Counted from the stretch's first letter, positions 47,617-60,191 are shown. The stretch: DNA of 64,000 bases from Thuidium tamariscinum (GCA_947034885.2 OX344758.2:16643067-16707066); one strand, 5' to 3'. Notes: generated from the letters alone by a model not told the origin. Made by a program: numbers and translations.

Positions 47617-47885
47617 CACTATAAGAAACCCCTATCTTTGGTGAGAAGCCCTAATTTTTATGACGGATTTTAGGTGATGTCAATGTTGACAACCTAAAAA
47701 TTTTATGTCAACAAAAATAACCAATGTAACATCAGTGTTAACATAAAAACATTGGACTATCAAAAATGATGTCACATTGGACGTTTTTAATGACATAAAA
47801 TTTTCGGGTTGTCAACATTAACATCACCTAAAATCCATCATAAAAAATTAAGGCTTGTCATCCAAAACAAGGGTTTCTTATAGTG
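47617..47885. mobile_element. CACTA-type MITE, 269 bp, 3-bp target duplication
   Basis: Begins CACTATAAGAAACCC and ends GGGTTTCTTATAGTG, inverted and flanked by ACT on each side (47614-47616, 47886-47888). CACTA ends with a 3-bp duplication define the EnSpm/CMC group. The arms continue through TTTTAGGTGATGT / ACATCACCTAAAA, so the element folds back along most of its length. No transposase, hence a MITE. Confidence 0.9.
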
Positions 47886-50800
47886 ACTTAATCTTCAATA
47901 GAATTCAATGAGTGGCCTTTGTATTCCTTACTGGTAGAATTCTATAAATGAGACCAACTTTCAATGTTTTGATTGTAACAACCATGGTATGAATTCTCTA
48001 AAGACCTCATCCTTTGGCCTCTTCTTTCTAAATTTAACATACACATTTTGCCAAAAGCAAACAACACATATAATTACTCTCTGAAGAATAAAAATTAATA
48101 TGTAAGTGCATCAATTTTTGGAAAGTGTGCTTTTGTTCCATGGTTCTCTACTCTGCATTGAGTTTATGTCAATGTTACATGTTGTGAGTTTCCAAGTTTG
48201 CTAAGTGTTGGCTTCTAAGTTTTAACCTACAATGAATTTAATAATTTAAGAGCTAACTATCTCACAACACTTGTTGAACCACATTGCTTTCATTTTCATT
48301 CATCTTTGTACTCCCTGATTCTAGATATATTTAGGTGTTTGATTTGAAACTCTTTGTGCAATGAAGTATATATACTTTGAAACTTAGGAGAAGAAAAGAA
48401 AGAAATGAAGGGCAAAATGCAACAAAATAAAAGACAAAAATTTATGTGCTAAAATAACAAGATTTAGAGCACTTATGGAAGCCTTCTAATAAATTAGTAG
48501 GAAAAAAATAGCTATGGTAAAAAACCAAAGTAATAGAAGAGATGGTCTTGTGCTATGACAACATCAATGAACTCTTTGTGCAATTGGGCACTAACTTTCT
48601 ATATAAACACTTTATCTATCACTCTTCAACAACATTAGACAAGTCATTGTTGTCCTACATCTATAGAGAAACAAAATCCTCTTCCACCACTAGAATTAGG
48701 TCTTAGCTCTAGCAAACAAACAATGGATAAAAATGACAAGGTCAATGATTAAAGATCAACGACGCTAGGATGTGAGCGTGTGAGCGTGAGCCTAATAGCG
48801 GTGAGCGGGGATTTTGTGAGCCTAGAGCCCAAAATTTTAATATTTGATATATTTTTTTAAATTCTAGTTAAAAGATCAAAAGATTGATTTTTTTTTCATC
48901 AAAATGTATTATATTTTGAAAATATGACCTTTTACCGTGGGACCTATGACCGTGAATTTTAGATTCAAAAGCTTGACAAGTTGATGTTACTGCAGGTTTA
49001 AAATTTATATTACATTTTGAGAGGCCGTCTCAAAGTAGGTTAAGTATAAATAATTCAGAGGCACTTCTAAATATGAGAAGAAGATAAATGTGATGATGAT
49101 ATTATAGGGAGTAGAACATTTTATAAATAATAAAAAATTCTTTCATTGCAACAAAGAATTTATATTGAAATTTGAATAGAATATATTGCTACTAGATTTT
49201 GAGAATTTCAAAAATAATATATCATGGTTATTATGTATGTACTTTATATGTGCTAATATCTTTCAAATAATTCTTGTTCATTCACATGTCCTAATAATTA
49301 CAACAATAGCAAGCACTTGTTTTCACTTCATCTAAATTGAGGGTGAAAATACAAATGAACATGTCTATCTTACAATCTAATTACAAAATGCACAATCAAC
49401 AAAAAATATAATAAAGGTGTTTGTAGCTTAAAAATGTGCTACACTTTCAAATGGAAGTCCCATTTATTCTTCTAAAATGGGGACAAGTATAAGTTGAAAA
49501 ATTGCAAAATATGATGTTAAAAACCTTCAAATTAGGGTTTGTCCCAAACAAAGCATATTAAGTTAACTAGATCTATGCAAGGAACAAAATTCACTTGAAT
49601 AACATTATGTTTGCAATAATATTTCTTGCACTTTCCCATTGATTGCATTGATTTTTGGTGGATGCCTTACTACTCCTATGAATTTGCTTGCCATTCAAAA
49701 TGAAAGGGATTTCTTCAACATGTATTGGTTAAAGATGAATCCACTATATATAGTCAAAAAGCCTAAACAAGGTGTATAGACATCGAAGTGACATTGGCCT
49801 GATGAACTGTAAGTTGAATCCAACTTTTTTAAACTTAATGATTTTGGTATATGTAAGATTTGTATTAATAAAAACATGCTAGACCTTAAGGATCTTGGGT
49901 TGATACCTAAGAACATGGAAATGCTTAGATTCCATGTCCCATTTTGCAATTTGGTTTGAACAAAAGTAAAAATCTTGAGTTTGAAATGTCATGCTCTTAT
50001 ACTCACACTTCTGCCTTTTTTAAATAGGGGGGAGTAGAAGGTGTACTAGGCTTAACAAACAATAATAATCTTGTATATGACCTATATGTACTTTTGAATG
50101 GCTTGACATTGTTACCTTGGTTTGTGTGAAATTTTTTCTATATCTATGCAATTTTGATGTATTATAATCTTTTTATAAATCCACTATGAAGCATAATCAT
50201 ATTGAACTTTATAATTACAGTCCCGAGTTGCACTCTAGCAATGGCCAACCTAATTTGAACCCGAGGATGAGAGAAGTTAACTTTATTGAGGTGATGAGAA
50301 TCACTTTTAGAATTGATCAGGAGATCCAATTTCCTTATGTCAGACCAAAATACTTCTTCTCCTTTCAAGTGCGGAATTTAAGTACAAATGTGCTCCATTT
50401 GAAGCATCTCATTGAGTGCATTTGCAATTTTTTCAGTCTCCAAATGTCATTATAATTTAGAAATTTTCATATCCTATTTAATTAGAGAGGCATTTTCTAA
50501 GAATTTCTTTGCAAATTTAAGCCTTATAGTTGCTTATGTACATGAAGGCTTAAACTTAGTCATCACACATGGCAATTAATAAAGCCAACCCAAGTTTTTA
50601 AGAAGCTTACATTCATCTATTGTGGATTGTTTTTTCTAAGTTATATATTGGAATGTAGACCAGCTAGTTCTTTTATTATCAATTTTTGCAAAGATGATCA
50701 TGAATGAAGTCATTATTCAAATAGATTGCAACTTAAGGTGTTAAGAAAGGAACAAAAAAATATGACAATAAAGGTAATATTGTTTTCATAAATCTATCTT

Positions 50801-52089
50801 ATTGACAATATCAAAAGTCTTAAAATGCAATCAAATCATTTAGCTTATAAAATTGTTGATTATAATGCAACTCTATAGGAATACCACTAAGTTTTGATTT
50901 CAAACTATATACATCCTATCTTCTTTAGATATCAATATTGCATCCTTCTATTACCTACAAAGTTAAATATGTTGATTCTACAATTCTTTGGTAATCAGTA
51001 GCTTTTCTACATCCTTATCCATTTTTGTTATTTAATAAAACAAACAAGCTCTTTTACAATCTACCATTGGAACAGATAGATCCTTTGACTTATACACAAT
51101 GTAAATTGCAATAAAGTTGGCTTGAGCATTATTACAAATGAGTTCTTTATAAATTGAATTTGACACCTCACTTTCTACATGACCTTATTTAAACTATAGC
51201 AAAAATGAGTTGGCATTTAATAACCTCACTCTACTTTTATCATAGATGGCAATTGTTATGATTTTGCAATAGGTAGAGTTATAGATGTCTCACGTGATAA
51301 TTGTCCATGATTTTACTCTCTTCACATGATTAAATATAACACTTAAATTTATAAAATTGTCACCTTGTTGCATCCGTTATACAAGATTGATTCTACTCCA
51401 AAGTTCATTCATGAGCATTTTAAATAAATTGTAGACCTTCTCTTGCCCTTGTCTTGAGAATACACTATTATAGATATATTTCATTTGAGCATGTGCATCT
51501 TTTCATGTTAGCAATTTAATCAATCTCACCACCATCGTTGTTATTGCTCTAAAAAGAAGATATAATGTTGTATACACTGGACAAGCTAATGAGTTAGAAT
51601 CACTAATGCATGATTGTAGATCATCTCTTTTAATTTGAATTCATTGTGAATAAACAACAACACAAGGAACTTTGCTTACTTTCCACCATACGAATACCAT
51701 ACTCAAATATCAATTTCAACTTAAATTAAGTCTAAAAAAAAGTACTAATTTAAAAAAAATTCTAGGATCAAGTAGACAAATCTACAAATAAGTTTATTGA
51801 GGGTTTACCATAATTTAAAAAAATCTAATAACACTTTGTTGAATCAATTATCAACTATAATTTAACCACCTACCATCAAGAATATTTTGATGGCAAAATG
51901 AAGAAAATTACTTCATTAACATTTGAGAAAATTTGAAGATGAGAACTTGACTCTACTCATTGTCAAAACATAGGAATTGTGTTTAGTGTAGAACTTTGTA
52001 GTCACCCCTTTTCTTTTGAAATTTTACCAATTGTCTTTTTCTGTAGAAAAACTACTAGTAAACATATAGTTTTGCCTAGTTGAAGTGAT

Positions 52090-52980
52090 AGGATAAACTA
52101 ATAGTTGTAGTTTTGTGGAAATTCAGTAAAGTCACATTAACTAGTAGTTACAGCTTTTACAAATCGTCTGTAACCGTTTGGAAGCTGATCGGCCGGCAGT
52201 TCGGTCGGTTCCAGCGTCTTCCATATAGTCTGACAATTCATTTTCTTCCGCCCCCACTCTCTCGGTCTTCTAGGTGTACAATTCGATTTTCAGTCGATTT
52301 TGTCTTGTTGTAATGAACTCCTTCAAGTATTAATACATATATATATTTTACAAATTGTGTTTGTGTAATTGTGTCCAGTGATTGGACTTGTTGTTATTTT
52401 GAGGTGGAGGCGTATTCTAATTGTTTCTTGTGTATCCAGTGATTGGATTTTGAAGGAGATTTTGTGTGTGGTTGTGAAGACTTGAGTAATAAATTGTATT
52501 GTTGTATTTGATTAATTAACAAGTTGTGAATTACTTGCGTATGTTTGATTTAGTACTTGATTCTGGTTGTTGATGTGATTGGAACAAGTTGTTCAAATTA
52601 TTTAGTTGTGTGAAGTGAGAACCAGTGATTGGAATTGGGAGTGATTTGGTGTGCTTAAGTGGAACAAATTGTGTCTGCGTTATGTCTAATTGACTGCATT
52701 GTTATTGATCTGAGATTCATAACAAATTGGTTAAGTAATTATTCTTTTGAGAGTTTTGCTCGTTTGGGAATACTTGATTGCTGGATCCGAGGTTTGGAGA
52801 CAATTTGCACGACTATGGAATTATTTTGGGACTAAAGATGGATGTGTTAGAGATCAACAATTTGTCAGAGCGAATGGAGCAATGCTGGGCTAAACAAGGA
52901 CCAGATGGATCGAATGGAAACTAAAACAACTAGTTGAACCTCTGCGGGAGAGAAGTTGTGAATAATCAGGTAAGATAATC
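52090..52980 (+). other. Unassigned leader-like segment, possibly a retroelement fossil
   Basis: A patch of higher GC content (52190-52280) is followed by a T/G-rich leader with a repeated CCAGTGATTGGA and, at 52838, a short frame MDVLEINNLSERMEQ reminiscent of the start of plant retroelement gag genes. If it is an LTR element it is a broken fragment with no visible second LTR. The family call is weak. Confidence 0.25.
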
Positions 52981-54700
52981 CCTTCCTTTTAAAATTAAAC
53001 TAATCGTATGGGGATTGTTGATCAAGCATTAAACTTTGCACCTGGATATTCAAATTAATAAGAAATCTTTTGCTCTCAAATAGTCAAAATAAAATGCTAT
53101 GATAGTTTAAGTTGAAATTAGACTTGATCAACCAGTTGTTGTATTAAGGAATCGATTTGAGTAATTTGAACAAATTGAAATCATTCCATATTGAGTCAAT
53201 GTTGTTTTGGAATCACGTTTAAAACCATTTTTGGCAAAGACATTCAACAAATTGTTTAACTAAATGGAAATGTTTTGAATGATTGTAAAGTTTGCATCAG
53301 AACCAATTGTTATTTATCGTATTAATTTGAAACCATGTGTTCTGATAATTACAAGTTAACATTCTAAATGAAATTGCACATACAGTGATTATGCTACTAG
53401 TTGTTTTACGATCATAATTAATTGTTTTGGTGAAATAGACGTTGATAAATTTAATTACCAGAACAAGTTGTGTAGGAATCTGTTAATCTAATACTAATTG
53501 TAATAGTTACTGTTCAGTACTATGTTAAACCATTTGTATGGCGATGTGTTGATGTCAATTGGATATTTGTGTGCCACTGACCAATTGTTTTTGTTTCTGA
53601 ATTATGCGCGAGCCTGTTTGGAGTAATCTGCATCAACAACTGGTTGGGATAATTAATTGGTGTTGTTTGGTTGATTTCTGGTTTTACTTTATGAATTACA
53701 ATTAGTCATGTTGTGCAGAAATTGTGAATCTACTGATTAATTATAAGAATTGTAATTTTATAGTTGCCAACAAGTTGTAAACGACTGGTCCTGTTATTTG
53801 AATTTATGCTAACCAGTTGTGTTGGAATTTGCTTATATAATTAATTGTTGTCTATTAGTTGCATAGAGAAGTTGTCAATAAATATTATCTTACCAAACCA
53901 TTAGTCCAAACAGACTGATTTGGTCTCTCTAGGTCATTTGGGACTTGAACAAATGGTTGAAATCTAAATTCATTGATTAATTGATATAGATTTGTTATAC
54001 AAACTAATAGTTTTGAAAGTGATACTTGATAAATCATTTGTAATTAGAAAGGAAATTTATAAAGAAGTAATTAATAGTTGGAGTTGTGTGAACAAGTTGT
54101 CTTATTAGGTTCGTTAGATATGGTTGTTGGGAAGGAAGATTTGGTTTAGAGATGGAATTTTAGTTTAGGACAAGTTGTCTTTTCCTTGGGTTTTTGGTTT
54201 TCAGTCTTATCAAGGCTTAATTCCAACCACTTGTTCGAAATTGGGTATTAGCCAATTAGTAAACTAATTGTAGGATGCTTTAACTAATGGTTGTGAAGTG
54301 CAGATAAAATAAGGAGCTTGCATTACACACACTCATGCCCTGCATTTAGATAGAAACAAATTGTTTTTAGATAGGACTGGGACTATTTCCTTGTGCATCC
54401 TAATTTAGTAATTTGGATAGCTAAGTAGTGACAGCAACAATTTGTTTGGTAAAAACAATTACCAGTAATTAATGAACCATGTGATACTCAATTGTTGTTA
54501 TATATATAATATTATATTTAAATTGCATTTAAGTCTAGATCATGCATGACAAATTGTGGGTCTACACAACTAATTGTTTATTAGGAATTGAGCCACACAC
54601 TAGTCCAGGACCGTGACTGCATTCATGCGTCCATAGCATTATTAAGGATTGGCCAACAAATTTGTGTACTTGGGAATAAGAGTGGATACGAATTGTTAGA
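52350..54700. repeat. Dispersed array of about forty ACAA-N-TTGT-type motifs
   Basis: Degenerate copies of AACAANTTGT / ACCANTTGT / ACTAATTGT recur roughly every 40-70 bp with unrelated DNA between them. Examples: 52350 (ACAAATTGT), 52519 and 52582 (ACAAGTTGT), 52664, 53247, 53302, 53462, 53579, 53769, 54171, 54355, 54434 and 54550. The core is a near-palindrome. The block stops before the fold-back at 54828. The nature is unknown: a decayed minisatellite or clustered protein sites are both possible. Confidence 0.6.
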
Positions 54701-54827
54701 AATTGAAGTGTTGTTATTGTGTATTTCCTATTCCATTTCTAATTACAAGTGACTTTAGCCACGATACGTTAGACTATTTGATCATTCCCCTCGATTTGAA
54801 CCCCTATACTATAGTCTTGGGTTTTGT

Positions 54828-55211
54828 GGGAATTAGACAAAACTTGGACTACAAACTTTAAACCTCATTTTGGCATAGTAGAATAACTTTCTTCTTAAAA
54901 CTTAAAACTAGTAAAAGTTGGTAATTCAAGTTAAATTTCATTTCCAAAAATCCATTTTAGATTTTAAGAATCCAATCAAAAGTTATAGACAAAATTCAGA
55001 GAGGGGTTGGAAATGCCAAGGAAATTTGGCATGTCCAACCCCTCTCTGAATTTTGTCCATAACTTTTGATTGGAGCCTTAAAATCTAAAACGGATTTTTG
55101 GAAATGAAATTCAACTTGAATTAGAAACTTTTATTAGTACTAAGTTTTCTAAGAAAAGTTATTCTACTATGCCAAAATGAGGTCTAAAGTTCTATACTAA
55201 ACACAATTCCT
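54828..55211. mobile_element. Long fold-back element, ~190-bp arms
   Basis: Arms 54828-55018 and about 55025-55211 pair almost continuously (for example CATTTTGGCATAGTAGAATA against TATTCTACTATGCCAAAATG, and CAGAGAGGGGTTGG against CCAACCCCTCTCTG), closing on ATGCCAAGG/AAATTTGGCAT. The longest near-perfect blocks are toward the centre. No target duplication could be identified, so superfamily is open. Confidence 0.85.
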
Positions 55212-55791
55212 GCATTTAAATTAACTAAATATGAGAGGTTGAGCTTTTAGTAATCTTGATTTACATATCCCATATCAGTTGTTGTACCTCCTACCACCCC
55301 TTTTCTATAAAGAGCTTGTCTTCTCAATCAAATTCACCCACAACAAATGGCTTGGAAACCATGTGAGGTAGTGGCTCAACACTATTACTCCACTATAAAA
55401 ATGCTAAGATTTTTTACAATGCATTTAATTTCTTTGCCTTCTTAATGGACAGTCGTTGACGGCCACACTATTTTGGATCCAAATTTGTTTTCAATAAATG
55501 TTAAAAATTGATTAACTTCTACATTTTTTTTGCCCTTTCAATGGGCAGCCGTTAACGACAGTGCTTTTTGAACCTAAGTTTGCTTTCAATACAAGTTAGG
55601 AATTGATTAGATGTTGTAATTTTTTTACATTCTCAATGGGTAGCTGTTAACAGCTACAGTTTTTGGATTCAAATTTGTTTTCAAGGAATTCTAGAAATTA
55701 ATCAACTACTACAATTTTTCTACCCTTTCAATGGGCAGCCGTTAACGACAATGCTTTTTGAACCTAAGTTTGCTTTCAATACAAGTTAGGA

Positions 55792-56098
55792 CATTAGAAG
55801 AAATTTGAGGGCATTAGGAGACTGCGGGTTCCCAGACTGCGGGAATGCAGTTTCTGCCCTGTGAACCTGAATCCTACGTGGTCGGGACACTACCACGTAA
55901 TATTTTATTTTATTTTTTCAAAATTTTATTTTTGTACTTATTTTCATATTTCAGGACCCAAATTTTATTTTATTTTATTTTATTTTATTTTATTTTATTT
56001 TTCCATAAAAGTCGGCCTGACGAGGATCTGCGGCATTGGGAGCCGTTTCGGGAACAGATCGAAAACGGTCTCCTAATGCCCTCAGATTTCATCTAATG
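55792..56098. mobile_element. CATTAG-ended MITE, copy 1, inserted in the tandem array
   Basis: 307 bp with 31-bp inverted ends (CATTAGA-GAAAT-TGAGGG, then CATTAGGAGAC). The left side carries the palindromic GACTGCGGG repeat, the middle a (TTTTA)n run at 55962-56002. Sister array units read GTTAGGAATTGATCAAAT with nothing between GGA and ATTG, so the insertion left no target duplication. Confidence 0.9.
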
Positions 56099-56198
56099 AT
56101 TGATCAAATACTGTAATTTTTTTACCTTCTGAATGGGCAGCCGTTAACGGCTACGGTTTTTGGATCCAAATTTGTTTTCAATAAATGTTAAAAATTGC

Positions 56199-57008
56199 TT
56201 AACCCCTAAATGCCCAAGCCTTTTCAAGTGTGTTTTGACTATGAATAAAGTGCATGGACTTGTAGTCATCCCTAGTGAAGCAAATTGATTTTTTTTCAAA
56301 ATCTAACCTCATAGATGTTTAAAAAGCTTGTTTATTAGTAAGTACACAAATTTTGAGTACAAAATTGCATTGGAGTTGTGAGATTATAACGAGAGAAGAA
56401 TACATTTTCTATATTTAGTATGTTGCCTTTTCCCACAATGTTTCTCAAATTTGCATATAAATTTTTTGGGGGATTTGAGGTGACATGAACAACTACAAAA
56501 AGTGTTAGCACACTAAAATGCACTTCTAAAAAACTTAATTTCATATGAAAAGCTATTAAATTCATTACACAATCCACCTTGCAATTGTTGAAATGCAATT
56601 ATTTTTATAAGTAGAAATTGCAAATAACTCCAAATCAATAGTTGTATGTTTAAATTTTCAATGGTGAATATCATGAAAACACTTTCCTCTTTCCATTGGG
56701 ACCATTTTCAAAGCAAATGGATATGTAAAATTTTTTAGATCTCAAATTAAGTGAAATTGCATAAAGCTAGGAAATGAAGTAAAATTGGCAAGCTTTACAC
56801 TTCACTTTTGGTACATGTATGCCTTTGAAGACCTTTCAATAATCAAATATGTACTTTTTTCAGTAAAAAATGAAAGTTTTCAATAGTTAACCTTTAAAAC
56901 TGCCCGAAATTTTTTTTTAAATGGGCACACGAATTTAACTGCCCATCCAGAAATGAGCCTGAAATTTCAGGTCAACCATATATGGTCGCTGGGGCAATTA
57001 GGGGTTAA
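56199..57008. mobile_element. 810-bp TTAA element inserted in the tandem array
   Basis: TTAA-CCCCTAAATGCCC ... GGGGCAATTAGGGG-TTAA. The flanks, AAAAATTGC before and CTTCTACAATTT after, are continuous in the sister unit at about 57190 (AAAAATTGCTTAACTTCTAC), which is the unoccupied site with one TTAA. Its interior is the reverse complement of 44891-45878 without that copy's nested MITE. A TTAA duplication restored at excision is typical of piggyBac-like elements. No transposase is seen. Confidence 0.92.
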
Positions 57009-58271
57009 CTTCTACAATTTTTCTACCCTTCCAATGGATAGCTATTAACGGCAATGTTTTTTGAACCTAAGTTTGCTTTCAATACAAGTTAGGAATTGAT
57101 CAAATATTGTAATTTTTTTACCTTCTCAATGGGCAGCCATTAACGGCTACGATTTTTGGATCCAAATTTGTTTTCAATAAATGTTAAAAATTGCTTAACT
57201 TCTACAATTTTTCTACCCTTTCAATGGATAGCCGTTAACGGCAATGCTTTTTGAACCTAAGTTTGCTTTTAATGCAATTTAGGAATTGATCAAATACTGT
57301 AATTATTCTACTTTCTCAAGAAGCAACCATTAATAGCTATGGTTTTTGGTTTTAGGTTTGTTTTCAATACATGATAGGAATTGATCAAATGTTGTAATTT
57401 TTCTACCTTCTCAATGGGTAGCCATTAATGGCCATGGTTTTTGAACTCAAGTTTGCTTTTAATATATGCTAGGAATTGATCAAATGTTACTATTTTTTGC
57501 ATTCTTAGTACATAGCCATGTTTAGGATTGCTTCCAATCATTTGGCCAATCCCTCGCACAAGCAAAGATGTTTGAATATTGGGTGTGATTTACATTTCAT
57601 TTTTGGATTACATTAGTCATTTTTATAGTGCATGACAACTAATTACATTTGAACATCATTTCAAAGATTTTTATCAAGCAAATCTACAAACACAAAGATC
57701 AAATGTTACACTTTAGCCTCTTTATTTTAATGAACTATAGTTATAATTGTATGACTTTTTGAAGAAGGAAACCATGAAGACTCTTTTATCCTGAGTAGTT
57801 GAAATATCAATTGAGGGCAATTTCAAAATCAATATTCGTTTATGTTATATGAAATCTTTCCAAGTTGTAAGGTGTTTTTTTTTTAAGAATGATGTTGTGA
57901 ATCTAATTACACACTTTGTTACTTATTGTTATATAGAAATGAGTATATTTTTCTATGTGGCTTTGGAGAATTATGGGGGGAAGATAATAGATGTTATGAA
58001 TGTTATTATTAAATCAAGGAGTACCAATTGGATGCAAGCAAAAGTTACAATTCATATAAAATTGAAAAAGGATGAAAGTCTCAAAGTTTTTTTAGCAAGA
58101 CATTTATGAGATGGGATGGAAACTACTATCTGCAAAGACAATTTACTATTATCAATTGAGATCATGCAGACTATTTCACGTGGCATTGTATTGTTGAAAG
58201 TATTGTTTTGGAAGTCATGGCGGACATTGCAACTATGTGAGTAGCATTTCATAAAGTCAATTGGTAATTTC

Positions 58272-58298
58272 TTTATTTTATTTTATTTTATTTTATTA
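58272..58298. repeat. (TTTTA)n microsatellite
   Basis: About five TTTTA units in a row. Confidence 0.85.
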
Positions 58299-60191
58299 AT
58301 TTTCATTTCATTTGACTTCTTAGTCTCTAAAACTTGTTTAGTTTGAAGCATTGCCTTAGAAGCTTATAATTACTATAAATCCTTTAATTCTTGAAGTTGA
58401 TTTAGGGACACACAATATCTTCTTTAGCTCTATTTCTATGACAACTTAGTTATATAGAAAGATAGATGGCAAGCTATAAAGGGGTATTCATGAAAAGTTT
58501 GAGATTTTCATGAAGCTTTTTTTTTCATTCCTTGAACATTGTAAGGTGTTGTTGTAGCAAGCATGACTTCCTCTACATGTATTATAATTTATAATATTGA
58601 AAAAATGTGTTTTCTATTTTTTAATTTGATTTTCTTAATCAACACTTCAATTTTGATGTTTTCAAAATTTTAATATTGTACTTCATTTAAATTCTTTTAT
58701 TAGAGCGGCCTTTTCATCTAATTGCTATAACTCAGTATGAGGGTGTAAAGCCAAACTCTTTGATGAGGTACTAAAGCCTTTACAAGGAATACAAGCGTCT
58801 ACAATTGTTTTCAAAACTCTTGATTTTACAACCACACATGATGATATAGAGATTGATAATGGCTCTCTAGTTGAAGACATCACACTATTTGACTTATATG
58901 AGTAAGGTTTATCTATGTTTTGTTTTTCAACAATTTGATTGTAAGTCTATACTTTGTAGTTTAAATTGTTATCACTTACTCTAATATATAGTTTGTTGTT
59001 TGTGCACTTGGATAAATCCATTGCTAAAGCAATCCCTATCTTTTTATTGTCATTGTGGATTTTTTAGAAGTCCATCTTTCAATTTTTGCAGCTTCTTTAT
59101 TTATATTGAAGATCTAGCATCAACTTATGCTAATGTTTCTTCTTATTCATCTTTAATTTCTCTATCACCTCATAGATCTTAGAAATTTTTAAGTATATTT
59201 TTTTAATTTTGAACTTAGTAATATGAGTTAAACAATATTTTAATTTATTTTCATGATTTGATATTTGATTTCTATTGCCTTTGCATATGTATAATGTGGC
59301 AACCATTCCATGCCATGGCTTAAAATTTTTACCTATGCCCAAATTAAACAATAAATCATGTATGAACCTTGAATTGCACTACACCATTAAAATTCAAAAA
59401 CTTTCTCAAAGCAAAGTTCAACTTGGAATTCAATGAATTACTACCATTGGACTCATTATATAATCTATTTTTAGAATTGATAAACCTGAAAAAGGATAAT
59501 TCAATAAGGAGGGGCATTGACTTGAAAACTTGTTGTTTAGGTCATAGGGATTAATACATTTATTTGGTATATAGTATATGACTACTATATTTCAAATAAT
59601 TAGTGTTCAAGATATTTTGTTTTTATTTAAAATCATATTTATAAAAATAAACAAAATAGATGGACCACTTCATCATTCAAATTTACATGAAGGCCAATGA
59701 TGAAGACTACATTGATTACTTAATTATTCAAAAGCATTGTTCATGATTTAATGCTTGTAATATTTAAACCTTTTACTTTTCAATAGATTTAGGTTTGGCC
59801 GCCTCATAGCCTACTCTTGTTTTTCTTTATATTTCAAACTTCATAAATGTCACCCCTACCATGGTATTACAATATATTCTAGTTTTACGTTTATGTGCTT
59901 TACAGTGAGACATTCTAAACAACTTCACCTATTTTCATTGTATAGTAGCTTATATACACTATCTATATTGACTATATCTCAATTTTAGGAAATATATTGG
60001 TTCAATTTTTTGGTACAAAATTGTATAGTGGCATATTCATTTATTGTTCATTTGGATTATAGATCCTCACATTTAATTCCACGGTCATAGGAACCCAATA
60101 AGTTTACAAATTTTAAATGGAAAAAATGGAGGCTCACAGGCTCATAGGCTCATGCTCACACGCTCACATACTAGCATCCCCGATTAAAGAT

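Larger units (their letters stand above)
55430..57500. repeat. ~95-bp tandem repeat (190-bp dimer), about ten units, CCGTTAACGG core
   Basis: Half-units begin near 55439, 55540, 55632, 55727, 56127, 57029, 57123, 57218, 57310 and 57408. Each has CAATGGGCAGCCGTTAACG, a variable GCTACGG or ACAATGC, then TTTTTGGATCCAAATTTG or TTTTTGAACCTAAGTTTG; these A and B types alternate, so the true period is about 190 bp. Two mobile elements interrupt it (55792-56098 and 56199-57008). Outer units are more diverged than inner ones. Confidence 0.9.
48757..60181. mobile_element. Large (~11.4 kb) terminal-inverted-repeat transposon, composite
   Basis: Left terminus GCTAGGATGTGAGCGTGTGA, then GCGTGAGCCTAATAGC, is the inverted copy of the right terminus (reverse strand GCTAGTATGTGAGCGTGTGA, then GCATGAGCCTATGAGC). 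A second matching tract (CCTATGACCGTG) lies 190-200 bp in at the left and about 100 bp in at the right. A 10-bp direct repeat GATTAAAGAT borders both ends (48747-48756, 60182-60191). A duplication of 8-10 bp fits hAT or Mutator-like elements; I cannot decide which. Eroded frames at 50186-50455, 57849-58109 and 58740-58905 might be host or transposase residue; none is recognisable. The interior holds the tandem array, motif array, fold-back and younger insertions listed separately. Confidence 0.7.

Noticed and set aside
57849-58109. 86-codon frame inside the large element, considered as transposase
   Set aside because: No catalytic motif or zinc finger can be read; kept only as unassigned residue.
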